This document shows, in pieces, positions 47,501 to 59,804 of a stretch of 64,000 bases of DNA. The stretch covers positions 248,001 to 312,000 of the forward strand of contig SEMN01000092.1 of NCBI GenBank assembly GCA_005408345.1, written 5' to 3'. The notes under the pieces were generated by a model that saw only the letters and a list, made by a program, of their open reading frames with translations, was not told where the DNA came from and searched no databases. The DNA is from Macquaria australasica. Its lineage: Eukaryota > Chordata > Actinopteri > Centrarchiformes > Percichthyidae. The position numbers were made by a program, and so were the translations under genes. Position 1 is the stretch's first letter. Each line of letters starts with the position of its first letter.

Positions 47501-50500
47501 TGGGTTGTGATCCTAAGGCCAACGGTCACTGTCCACTGCCACGCCTGTCCATCTCCTCCCGCTCTGCCAGCGTGGTGGCCAGCATGGACGCCAGCTGTGA
47601 CGCCACAGCCGCGGCGCTCCACTCAGTGATGAAGTGGAAGACGGTGCTGGCTGTGTTCATCGTGGTCGTTCTCTACCTGGTTTGCGGAGGTCTTGCCTTC
47701 AATGCTCTGGAGCAGCCGTTTGAGAGCAACCAGAAGACCAGCATCACTCTTGTGAAGGCTTCGTTCCTGGAGAGACACCCCTGTGTTACTCCTGATGAGC
47801 TGGAGGCACTCATCAAGGTGAGTGACTGAAAGTTGAACTTTTGGAGTTTTAGATAAAGTGAGACATGGTATCCACATTGTCTCCTTCCAGCTGCTCAGAC
47901 AGGCTTGGAATAGTACTTTGCATTTGTTGAATCTATTCATCTCCAACAGATTAATTTGTAGGAGGACAGGAAGATAAGAAAATGATCTGTCAGATAATAC
48001 TGAGTGTCATTCAGTTTGATTGAGATAAAAGGAAGAAAGTCAGAGGACTGACCTTTACAGCAGCAGTTTTCTAGATGATGATTGCTATCAGGGGTAATAA
48101 GGGGATCTCGGGGTAATTAATTCTGGTTTCATTAGCTTGTCACATGATCTTGAAAAGCTTGGATGCTACTTCCTTTCATGTCCAGATTGTCTTTCAGCAA
48201 ATGAAGCCTTTAATTCCAGTGTCCATCAACAGAAAAAACAAAAAACTGCTGCAGAATTTTACTGAATAATTGCTCACATCCACATAAAACTTGTTATGTA
48301 ACAACATATGTCAATGTATTTTAATATTAAGTAAAGAACTGTGACAGTTTTGATTTCAAAGATTATTTCTGACAATCTAGCCCCAACTTAAAGCAGCTAT
48401 AATTGATATTTTTATAGTAAAAATGTATGAAATTCAGTTCCATAACAATTCCATTTCTTAATGAAGATAATGACTTGCAGTTGGAAGCTTGGAAATAGCT
48501 AGTAAGTGGACCTTCGAGTTGAGACCATTTTGTCACATTTACTGCTCACAAGGTCAAGAATAAACTTACTTGTGTTCTCCTCATAAACGTCTATTTATGA
48601 GTTCAGGCATCATAATTACAGATTGTGTAAGTGCTTACTCGGAGCAGTTTAGTTGTTGTTGCTGCGGAGACCGACACAGAATGATCATTTTGTAATAAAT
48701 GTTGTTGTCAGCTTCAGTTCAGTCATCCATAATCCAACTCCACTACTCAGCCACTCTACTATTGCGAAACACCCCAGGTCTAAGTTTGTACTCTGGAATG
48801 TTATTATTGTACTTCTCTATTAAGGTGCACTCGGCACCTAAATATGTATGCAAGTGAGTGGGTTGGATTCGTCCACTCACAAATTTTCCACTAAAAGAGT
48901 GTTGTCATTGTAGTTGACTAAAGCACCATCAGAAGATACACCCCCTACTCTCTGCCACCCAGTTGATGACAACTGATGGGTAAATGTCAAGAGCAGATTT
49001 AGAGGCAGATCCATCCTTTAGCAGGAAGCACAATAATACCCTCAGGGTCGCCACAGAGATACACCCATAATTCTCAGTGACACTTCGCATCTGCAAACAC
49101 ATTGTACAGTACATGCTTGTACGTGCACTTTAAGTCATTAAAGTCATCTCGGAAAAAAAGGGCAAATAACTGCCTTCGTCCTACGACATTTATCCTAAAA
49201 ATAAGGTCAGTCCCTGTGATCTTAATGCTGTTTCCACAGTTGCTTAAAGTGGAGAACTGGGAATTGTAATTGCAGCTTTATATTGATTTAGGTGTGTCTT
49301 CAATTCATTTGTAAACAAATAGTAATAGTAGTAAACAAGACCTACATTTTTTTTATTACAATAGCATAGTGGGTTGTTTTGAGAAATAAACTGAATATCT
49401 AAGTTGTATCTGAATGTCTTATACCCTCAATAATAAATGTATTAGTACAGTATGAAATTCCAGAGAGAGGCTTCAACAACACCCACACGTTTTAAATTAG
49501 GAAACTAGCTCACGGCCACAACAGCGCTGTTGTCTTTACTGTAAGAAACGTAAGCCTCGTCACTGTCAAAACCGTGTGAGATGTATCTTCTGTTTTAAAA
49601 AGGAAATTTAGTAAAATGATCCAAGAAGATTTCAGGAACTGAGTGACCCTCTGATACTTAATAATCTACATGACACTCCATCAAAGTCTATCTGACCATC
49701 TGAGCATCTATAAGAATCAATAATTCTGTGGCAGATCTCTCACATAAGAACTTGGATATAAAACAGCCTGTATGACTTACAGCCCTTAAACTGTGACATA
49801 AAGATGGATTCAAGCTGACCTGAAACATGCTGTTTCTGCAATGTTCCAACATGGCTTGTGAAGCTTTTATTCTCAACCCCTACCTATGTGAACTGAACCA
49901 GATAACAAGCAGATTGTGAAAAAAAAAAAAAAAAATCCCATCCCATCACAACTTAACTGTGCAATTTACAAAGTCTTTTTACGGTGTCAGCCGCTTTATA
50001 ACACAGGGTATGGTGATGCTTCCTGCTGCTCTCTGATATCACACCCAGAATTATAGGTCAAGACTTTAGGTCACTACATCAAGCTGACATGCACAACTGG
50101 AAGCGGGATTGGAAAATGATTTGAGGTGTGTCAGTGTGCAGTTGGCTGAGTGGAAAGTTTGATTTGTGAGGAGTGCGGTGATAGAAAAAAGTGGGAGTGA
50201 GATCAGTCAAACACTCCTTTGCAGAAGATGTTCACAAAGAAGAAAAGAGAGGGACATTCTGTGCCAATATGGGATATTTCCTTTGCAGAGTAAGGACCAA
50301 ATGTTAAATCCCTTTTATCAACAGGAGTACCTAATTAGCAGTATTCCGCAGAAAGCATAAGGAAATACAGAGGATCTAGCAGTAGAGCACTGCAAATAGT
50401 TCATATCTGAGGCAAAACATATGTCAAGAGAGCAAAAAGAACCTTTTTGGAATAATGTGCTTTCCATGTTTTTCTCATGTAGTCTGAGGATAGTAAATAC

Positions 50501-53500
50501 AAGATTCCTGTTAGTGCCACAGTGGGTTCCTCTGATTGTCTGAAGCTTGAAATAACCCCAAAGAGAGAACCAACTACATGGCATTTGGTGTGCTCCACTT
50601 TCCGCTAGAATGGCTCCATTTGACGTTAGCTTCCTCAACACTGCTCCAGTGAATATCGGACTGCCTATCTCTCCTTCTCCACACCCACCTCTGTTCTGAT
50701 GTTCTTTCTCAGAGGAGCATCCTTTCTTCTTCTTTTTCCCTTGCATTGCTCAACCTTTGAGCCACAAAAGCACTATCATTAGTTTGTAAAAAAAAAAAAT
50801 CAATGACAGTACTTCCTAAGGAGTGGGGTCCGGAGGGAATCAATTATTCATTGCACAGGCCAGCAGTCACAGACCTCCTGCAGCACTAATAGCAGCAGCT
50901 GAATCATAGACAAGACCGTCTCCTGGACAAATGATCAGATTCAGATGCACAAGATAACGTATGACAGCGTGTCTCACCAGCAACTGAAGGCTAAGGAGTT
51001 ATTTGCCTGTATGAAATTTCCCAGAACTCATTTACAATATTACAAACTGAATGTATTAAAATAATAGTTTGACATGTTGAGATATTTGCTTTTCTCCAGA
51101 GAGTTAGACAAGAAGATCAATACCACTCTCATGTCTATACAGTAAATGTAAAGATACAGCAAGCAGCCAGTTAGCTTAGCTTAGCATAGACTGGAAACAA
51201 GGGGAAACAAGGGGCAAAGGTAACAAAATCCGCAAACTGGCACCTCTAAAACTCACAAAAATTATTAGCTTTAGAGGTGCTGGTAGACGGATTTTGTTAC
51301 CTTTGACAGAGCTAGGCTAGCTGTTTCCTTCTGTTTCCAGTCTTTATGCTAAGCTAAGCTTACCATACAGATGTGAGAGTGGTATCAATCTTCTCAGCTA
51401 ACTCTCTGCAGAAAAGTAAATAAGTGTATTTCACAAAATATCAAAGAATTTCTTTAAATCAGAAGAAATAATCTTTATTATTTATCACTTATTTATTATT
51501 ATTTATCACTCTACTAAGTAATGATGGTACTTCAACCCTAAGCATTGCAAAAATAACGAATATCATGCCATGTGTGAAGCTCACACTGACAAATAACACA
51601 ATTTTTTTTCCTGCTGTCTCAAGAAAAGGCCTTCAGGCTGCTTCACAAGTACTCCATCAAAGAGTCTGTCTGGTCTTCTAACAGGTTCCATTATTGGTCT
51701 GTTCGTGCTGTGTCAAGCCTGCCACTCAGACAAAGATCCTCTGTGGCGACACAGCAGTGGTGACTCATTGTTGTCAAACTGTTTGGCGCAGGAGTTGACA
51801 GAAAAATGGCAACCTTGGGATGAATGTGGGTGTACATATATACAGCATGTGTGCGCTCGAGACGGAAGAAGACGATGTACTAGAGAGTAAGCACTTGTAA
51901 AGGTTTGCCCCACAGCATGTGTTGATTTAATGTGTGTGAGTGTGCGTCCATGCTCGTCTGTTGACCTCCCCATGCCTGCTGCAGTATCTGCACTGTCCAC
52001 CTACCCACTGTGCCCATAAAGACAGCAGACCTAATTGGCTTTGCTGGTGCCGTTGGGATGACTCACACTGTGGCACGATGTGAAGCCGTGCTGTTATTGA
52101 CACCAGTCAAGCCTCGTTTATTGATGACTCACTTATCTGCAAATAAACCTTTATAAACACTGCAGCTACCTGCGGTAAAACCACATCAGGACACGCAAAC
52201 CAACACCGTCATGATTTTTTTATAGCGTGAATTGCATGATTTTCAGTTGATTTATAGTATTATCAAAGTTAGGCTGCTTTATGAAAATGCTACAGTGGCT
52301 AATGAGGAATCGGCTCCTCAGGTGTCCACACAACGTGCGCCAGCTAATGAAAATGCTATAAATATCGACAAACCCTTGTGCCTTCAAATGTCTCAACACA
52401 AGATACTGTATATGCAGTGGTGAAATGTAACTTCGAGCATTTACTCAATTATTGTACATTATTACTTGACTACAGTGTATGATTTTAAAGTACTTTATCT
52501 CCCTTTTATGCTAATTTATACTTCCCCACTACTTTTCAGAGGGAAATACTCTAATTTTTTATGGCATTATATTTATTTGACTATTGGTTTTACATTAAAG
52601 TACTTAACAATATATAAAGTAGTTAAATTGAGCTCTCCTTTGACCCTCCACAATTTATGGCTGAGCTGTTGAATTGGATTGCATTAGGTTTATTGGTGTA
52701 CCTATTAAAGTAGCCACTGAGTGTAAAATATAATATTATGACACCAACAGGAGCCATTCTGCTCCATAATACTTTAAGTACAGTTTGTTGGTAATACTTA
52801 TGTAATACTTCTGTACTTGTACTTTGAATGCAGGAATACTTGTAATGAAGTATTTTTCCACTGTGGTAATTCTACTTTCACTTATGTTAAGGATTTGAGT
52901 ATGTTATCAGAATATCAGTGCTCCATTTTTTTTTAAAAACAGTAAGTCACAAGTGCAAGATAATCGTAAGAAAAGAAATAAAAACCAAAAACAGGCAGTG
53001 CTCAGTGCTCACGTCACAAACAGTTCTGATAAGTTCAAATCAGCCTTATCTGTGATGGAGCAGAGTCTTCCTGTTTGGCAGTCACTTGTGCAGCTTTAAT
53101 GCTTCAGCTATAGATATTAGTGATTGTGAAAGTGCTGCAGAGGAGACTGCTTGGCACCGGCTCACAGTGAGGGTGGGTGAAGGAGAGCGTGAAGCACCAT
53201 GCTGGCTAGATCACTCCCGTCACCTGCTGTGGGGTAGAAAGACACACTGAGAGGATAAAGATCTGCAGTGAGTTATCTTGCTCTCTAATGATCCTGCCGT
53301 GTAGAAAATGAAAACACACATTAGCGAAGCGCCTGTCAAGACTGTGTGTCTGCAAGAGTGTCTGTGTGCCGATTCCTCTGTGCAGTCAAACTGGAGGAGA
53401 GCATGTGAGAAACATGAACACCATTTGTCGTCCTAATTGACATGCCGCAACACAAATCAATGTCACCATCCTCATGCCTCAAAAGTGCATGTGGAGAAGG

Positions 53501-56500
53501 AGGATTTTCTCTCTAACGCAGCGTGAACTTGGCTGTGAAAAAGGTGAGAGATAAAAATAGACCTTCTCATAAAGTATTCAGATACGTTGTGAGGCTATTA
53601 ATAGCTCTCCCTTGACTCCAGAATTAGGTTATTTGGGGTTTATTATCACATTGATTTTTCCCCTATAAAGTAGCTGTGTCTGCTAAAACCTATGAGATAG
53701 CATTCATGTAACTGGCTAATTTTAGATACAAAAATCAGTCTCATCAGGGGAGCTGGACTGATGGAGCTGAGGTAATCACATGCAAGATTATGAGTAGACA
53801 TGTGCAGCGATGTGTGTAGTGAAGTGGTCATCCACTCTGTCTGTTTTGAAATGTATGTCACGAGAGTTGATGCATATTTTATTATATGGATGTGCATCTT
53901 ACCAACAGCTTGCATGGATAGATTGAAGATAGAATGAAGAAGCTGTGCGTTACATCCCGCCGGGAACGTTGGAAAATGCACTGAAGCTATTTCTTACCAA
54001 AGGCAACCCTCACAATGACTTTCATGTCAGCAGAACCGATGTTTATTTGAGCCCAGAAGCAAAATTCAAACTATAAATTTCCACGGAGATATGAAAAAAA
54101 AATGCATTTCTCATAAAATGCCCATAAACAGGGAATTTAGAAAAAACGCAAGTAGATTAACTTCTCGTGGCTACATAATGGGGCACAGAAGGCGATCAAT
54201 GAGAAAATGATGCAGTAAACGCAGAGCATTGTGGCTTCTTAATGTTTTCCTGACACTACACAAGCTGGGGATAAAGAAAAGCCAAGGGACTAAAGAAAAA
54301 AGCTGACACTGAATAAAAGAGAGATAAAGGTCTCTCTGCTGCAAGTGAAAGTCTATGTGTGAACTGTAAAAACATGCAAATTGGGTAAGATTGCTGAGTG
54401 GAGAAGGAGTTAAATGTGAAGAGCGAGACACTGAATAATTCGAGCTGATCTCGTGTGCTAGATGTTTGTGTTTTCATATATTGACATTATAATGGTTGTT
54501 TTTTACAGTGACCATGTATTGGAGAATACTTTTAGTCAAAAATTACTTGCATAGAATTTTTTTCACACGGGATATTTTCTTAAATCAATACAAAAGACCA
54601 TGCTCGAGGACTGTGGTTCCCAACATTGGGGTCGGGACCCCAGCAAGAGGTTGCAAGCAACATCTGAAGGGTCCCAAAAAACATCTGCTATAAAAGATTA
54701 TGCTTATTTTTTCCTACTTAAAACCAAATCTTTTCTTTTATATCTTTGGTTGAACTGGTCACAGCCAGCAGACAGATGCATCTAGTGACGAGGGTTTGCA
54801 AGTAGACATCGCTTCATTTTAAGGGGTCACAAGCCAAAAAGGCTGGGAACACTGTTCTGGATATCTAAGGCTGGGCTCTATATGGCTGAAAGTATGTATA
54901 CATCATAATACGAATGTATGCAAAATGTTAAAATGATAAAATAATCAAATTCATCTTGCAATGCAATACTTATTTTGTTAGTTTTTAATTAAAGGTTATT
55001 GGAATCATTAGTTCAGACAACAGCATTTTGTAACACAATAACACGATATGATCATATTATCTAATGATATAAGATTCCACTGCGAGAAACAGTAATATTG
55101 AACTGATTGAATTAATTGTAACTCCATTCACTTAGCTCTACTTCCTGTGTTACTACAGCTTTATGACGTTTTCACAACCATCTTCTTCTTTTCTCTTTTA
55201 TCAGGTAGCGTGACCTTGCAGGTTCAATCTATCCTCAGTTACCTCACGAGTGTTACACAATCACACACGAACATTGGCAGGAGATGGCTTAACGTGCTCA
55301 CTCTCTTCATGCCATCAGGACTATTTATAGTGAAATCAAAGCAGACACACGTGTTTGTTGTGTTGCCGTCAGCTGAGCTGGCATGCAAGCGTGACCTTGA
55401 ATTCCTCTGTTTATGAGAATTATCATCATTATACTGCATACATTTTGCTCTTTGCAGCACACCATTGATGCTGTGAGTGCAGGAGTGAGTCCTATTGGAG
55501 ACACATCCTATAATTCCAGTTACTGGGACCTGGGCAGTGCCTTCTTCTTCGCTGGAACTGTCATCACAACGATAGGTAAAGTTTTAAATAATCCACTCTT
55601 CAATACAATGTCGTGTAATGTTGATACAAATTAGAAAAAGTTTCCCAAATGATCACAAGCCGCACGAATCAATTTCTACTCAATCAAATATAAAGTTTCC
55701 AAATTAGGAAGAAAACTATGGAAGTCCAAAGTGTTAAATACATAAAAAGGATATTATGAAATGAATAATTATATGAATAAGTAGTGTAATATATATAAAT
55801 AAACCAACAATTTGTGAAATAATTTAAGAAATAATTAAAACTCAACCGTATGACATGTCATTATTATTTTCATAATAACAGAGTTTAAATTGTATATTAT
55901 TTTAATTTCATTATAGACATTTTTCTTTCAAAATCTGTATCTTGTAATGTCACTTTTTCATGAGTTTTCATTTTTCTCAAATTATTATTATTATTATTTA
56001 CAAATTTTCATTTCATTTATATATTTGACAGAATTTATTAATGTAATTTTTTTTTCATACTTATTTATTTATATAATATTGAAAACTTTGGGGCTCCAAA
56101 GAAACCCCCAACCTGGCAACACAACAAGAAAAAGCAATATGATATTGTCACTAAAATCTTATATATACAAAACTGTAGTCTTGTCTGCATTTGGTGATGA
56201 ATAAAATGCTCCACAAAACAACAACATGAGCTCATAAATGCAAGACTAATTAAATTTTCAAATGCCGTTGAAGTGCTTTAGATGGGATTTGTCCTTTCAG
56301 TCTGTCAAAGGTGTGTTCTCATTACAAATCTCTGCAAAGCTGTGCAAATCCTTCCCTCTTATTGCTGCCCTTAGGTGAGTTTTACAAATCCCTTTGCCCT
56401 CATGAGGTGGGGCTAAATGATGCAAAGCCAGAGAGATTTAACAACCTGTGAAGATCAACATCATCGAGGATGCTGACAAAACAGACATTGCTGACAGAGA

Positions 56501-59500
56501 CGATGTGTTTTTACTTTATGTCAAAGTGCCTCTGCGTGCTTTATTCCCCCTAAAAGCCTTTCTTGCTTTTACAAGACAAACATGTTATTAACTATTTGTG
56601 ATTCAGAAGACTTTTTAAATGAAAGCGAAAAGCCTTTGGATGCCTGGAAGCTTTGATCAAATGAGACCATTTACAATAGACGTAGCTCCATTTAGGGGCC
56701 ACAATTACAACATCAAAGCTGATGCATTAAAGTTTCTATTCTCTCTCTATTAGCTGAATGTCCCGTCATTTAAGGGACTGGAAAAAACACAATGTTACGG
56801 ACCCTAACCTGTTGTTTTGGTGTAATCCAGAGATTTAATTATCTTTGGCATTTGCTAATATGCTGCTAAGCAGTGGCTTAATTTACTTCACTCCCCAGAG
56901 GTCTTATTTTGATATATCAAGAGATAGAATACAAGAACTAAGACCCCCAACTTCAAATTACTTAACAAGTACAAAACATATTTATTCTCTAGACATGCTC
57001 AAATTAGTTTAGATACAATTCTATGCAAAATAGTCATGATAAAACTGTCCTTGATGTGAGAAAATCAGAAAAACACCATGACAGCGGAAGAAAGAAAGTG
57101 GAAGTAAACATGCTACCGACAGGATGCATGTTTTGCTAATATTCTAGCCTTAACAGGTTAAAATGGTAGGAGTTTGGTAATTGTATGCTTTGTCCCCTGT
57201 CTTGCTGGCTTCTTCACTGTATCTCTGTCACTGTAGGGCCATATTTAATGCAATTTTCTCTAAGGGGAACCTAATTGTAGTCTATTTACCACAGACCCCT
57301 GCTACAGGAACTAAGAGGCATTACATAAGGGCTTCAATTGATTATGTTGCAAAAGAAAGTCTTGATTGTCTTCCTCTGCTTCTTACTCTTACTTAGTTAC
57401 TCTTTTTTGTCCTTAATGTCACATTTCTTCAGTCATTTACCCTCTTTTTTTTAACTTCTTCTCTCCTCTTCCTTCCGTTTTCCTTTCTTTGACAGGTTAT
57501 GGAAACATAGCTCCAAGCACAGAGGGCGGGAAAATCTTTTGCATCCTTTATGCCATATTTGGCATCCCTCTCTTTGGCTTCTTGTTGGCGGGCATTGGAG
57601 ACCAGCTGGGGACCATCTTTGTGAAAAGCATCTTGAGAGTTGAGAAGATATTCAGGGTGAGTTGCAAGTATCACAATGTATTGCTTTTTCTTTGTTTATG
57701 TGTTGTAGTGCTTTGTAGGTCTTAGTGATATTGTTTGTGGATGAAGCTCCAAAATGTAAAGTATTATTCCAAAATTTCATTTAACAACAAGCTAGTTTTA
57801 GTTGTTTTTTTTAAAAATTCATATTTAATGCATGTTATGTATCAGGGCCTTTGTTATCACCCTCAGATGATCTTTTTTAATAGCTTGTATTAGATCTAAC
57901 AGCATCTCCTATTTGCTTTTATCAGCAAAAACACAAACAGATCAGCCAGACTAAGATCAGAGTGACGTCCACCATCCTGTTCATCCTGGCTGGCTGCATT
58001 GTTTTCGTCACCATCCCTGCTGTCATCTTTAAATACATCGAGGGCTGGACCACACTGGAGGCCATTTACTTTGTTGTGATCACTCTCACCACAGTGGGAA
58101 TAGGAGACTATGTGGCAGGTAGAATGATGGTTGTTCTGTCATGATGTAAATGATTGTTTTGTTGAACTATCACAACTTATCTTTGACCGTACTGGTATTT
58201 TTCCTTCCGCTCCAGGTGGAAACCGTAGGATCGATTATATGAAGTGGTACAAGCCTCTGGTGTGGTTCTGGATCTTGGTGGGTTTGGCGTACTTTGCGGC
58301 CGTCCTCAGCATGATTGGAGACTGGCTTCGAGTACTGTCTAAAAAGACCAAAGAGGAGGTGGGGTTCATTTAATTACACCGCTCAGTATTACATTAGAGA
58401 GGTAGAAAATAAAAGGTCACTCAGCTGCTGCATTCTCTGCCTCCTCTCTCTTATTTATCCTATTAATTGCCACTCAGACATTGTCAAAAGGTTCTGTAAA
58501 AGGTTGCTATTGTTTGAGGTGTTCAAGATGTGAAGCTCTCAAAGTCCAGACAGAAGAGACATTGGCTTATTGATCCTCTAGAATGGAAAACGACGTTTAG
58601 GGGCTCAGTACAGGGCTGGTCAGTTTCAGCACAAATATATTGTAGTTGTCAAAATTTCTACCATGTACACATTTTTTTATTTTAAAGTGCCTGAAAACTT
58701 GGTTTAAAATCTTAGCATTAAATATTTACAGCAGGAAAAGCAGCAATCAATGTTAAAGTTTGGGAAAAAATATCCTCCATCAGGACTGTGTGGTTGTGGT
58801 ATGATCACATTTGACTGACATTGCTGCATACATGAGCAAACAACCCCACAACTGTCATCACACTTTGATTCAAACGTTGCTAAATCCTGATTGGTGCACA
58901 GAAGTATGTGACATCACCTTTATCCAACTGAGCCCTGCCCACATCAAACTAGTGAGAAATCTCCAAAATTGTTTAAACTTTGGCAGAAGATTTTGTTGTC
59001 ATTCAGGACCCCATCACTTATACTAAGAGGCTGATTGAGACATTGGTTTTCAGGGCCTTTAAGAAACAATAGTTTAGCACTGACAATGTCTTGCTGATAG
59101 AGATTGTACCCCATATGCTTTCCTAATCTATTCCTGATCTATTGTCGCAGGTTGGGGAGTTTAAAGCTCATGCAGCCGAATGGAAGGCAAATGTACGAGC
59201 AGAGTTCCGTGAAACGCGGCGGCGCCTGAGTGTTGAGATCCATGACAAGCTCCAGCGGGCCGCCACCATCCGCAGCATGGAGCGCCGTCAGCTTGGCCTG
59301 GAGCAGCGAGCTCACTCACTGGACATGCTGTCTCCAGAGAAGCGGGCCTTGTTTGCCAGCCTGGATGCTGGCCGCTTCAAGACCTCCTCCCAGGAGAGCA
59401 TCGATACCAAGCTCAACAACCTGAGGCTGAAGGGTGCCTGTGAGCCGTACGACCATCAGGGGAGTGAGCAAACGCAACAGACAGCGTCTTCCTCAGAGGA

Positions 59501-59804
59501 GAATCTCTTCAACCTGCGCTTCGGATCCCTCACCAAGATGGCCAGACGCAACAAGAACCGCGAGCTGCGGAGGAACATTCCTGAAGATGCGCGGCGGGCG
59601 AGTGTATGCATAAACAATGGCGGTGCCATGCTGGGGGAGGAGAGGACGGAAGAAGAAGAAGAAGAAGATGGGGAGCCAGATGAGGAGAACAGAGAAAGAA
59701 AAGAGGGAAACACCAGTCTGACAAACTTGTCACAGTACACAAAGGAGCGCTCCAAGTTGAATGGGTTCACACCAGTACAGGCCAAAGATAGAGAGAGCAA
59801 CTAG
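43773..59804 (+). CDS. kcnk10: Two-pore-domain potassium channel KCNK10 (TREK-2)
   Basis: TREK-2 is a mechano-, lipid- and pH-gated background K+ channel. Seven exons keep frame and give 579 aa: 43773-43827, 47402-47817, 55458-55575, 57496-57656, 57926-58118, 58216-58358, 59151-59804. The N-terminus MKFPIENPRKQVNWDP matches the exon-1 variant I recall for human KCNK10 isoform 2. Segments in order: M1 about 98-119, cap with conserved Cys (RHPCVTPDEL) and an NSS sequon, P1 with GYGN (197-200), M2 about 207-235, M3 about 263-287, P2 at 306-312 reading TVGIGDY, M4 about 328-352. The cytosolic tail has EFKAHAAEWKANV, the kinase-type sites RRRLS and RRAS, then an acidic Glu run. The P2 isoleucine (309) is unusual. 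The start codon context is only moderate (G at -3, A at +4), so internal starts at later Met codons are possible, as reported for TREK channels. Confidence 0.96.
44487..44530. repeat. (GATA)n microsatellite
   Basis: Eleven uninterrupted GATA units in kcnk10 intron 1. Confidence 0.97.
45782..45824. repeat. GTGTG-rich minisatellite
   Basis: GGTGT units repeat about four times and then grade into a TG run. It lies in kcnk10 intron 1. Confidence 0.8.
46826..46945. repeat. Short inverted-repeat relic
   Basis: The left end reads ACAGTACAACGTTTCAAT and the right end CATTGAAACACTG, close to its inverse. Between them is GATGAAGAGCCAGTTTGGGC. It resembles terminal pieces of fish interspersed repeats, but the family is not identified. 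Confidence 0.4.
51055..51460. repeat. Foldback MITE-like element, copy C
   Basis: Third member of the family at 4711 and 10502. The left part has AATAATAGTTTGACATGTTG and CAGTTAGCTTAGCTTAGCAT. The right part has GAGGTGCTGGTAGACGGATT, TATGCTAAGCTAAGCTTACC and an end near CAAAGAATTTCTTTAAAT. It lies in kcnk10 intron 2. Confidence 0.75.
52414..52903. repeat. Dispersed MITE-like repeat
   Basis: It begins GCAGTGGTGAAATGTAACTT and ends near CACTTATGTTAAGGATTTGA, with internal AAAGTACTTTATCTCCC, CCACTACTTTTCAGAGGG and CTTGTACTTTGAATGCAGG. I recall this pattern as a widespread teleost repeat built around AAGTAC motifs. A fragment occurs at 14046-14225. Confidence 0.65.
54610..54855. repeat. hAT-like MITE
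   Basis: The left end reads ACTGTGGTTCCCAACATTGG followed by GGTCGGGACCCC. The right end reads GGGGTCACAAGCCAAAAAGG followed by CTGGGAACACTG. These form imperfect inverted termini of the CAGTGGTTCCCAAC type seen in non-autonomous hAT elements. No transposase remains. Confidence 0.7.
55576..57495. other. kcnk10 intron 3
   Basis: A 1.9-kb AT-rich intron that splits the Gly codon of the first selectivity filter (ATAG|gt ... ag|GTTATGG). I see no repeat of note. A CNE-like stretch rich in homeobox-type motifs near 56225-56300 (CATAAATGCAAGACTAATTA) is only suggestive. Confidence 0.6.

Larger units (their letters stand above)
47818..55457. other. kcnk10 intron 2
   Basis: A 7.6-kb intron, the largest in the gene. 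It contains a foldback element (51055-51460), a dispersed repeat (52414-52903) and a hAT-like MITE (54610-54855), with AT-rich unique sequence elsewhere. No exon or RNA gene is supported. Confidence 0.7.

Noticed and set aside
59456..59800. 114-codon minus strand frame
   Set aside because: It is antisense to the kcnk10 last exon and caused by its GAA/GAG run.
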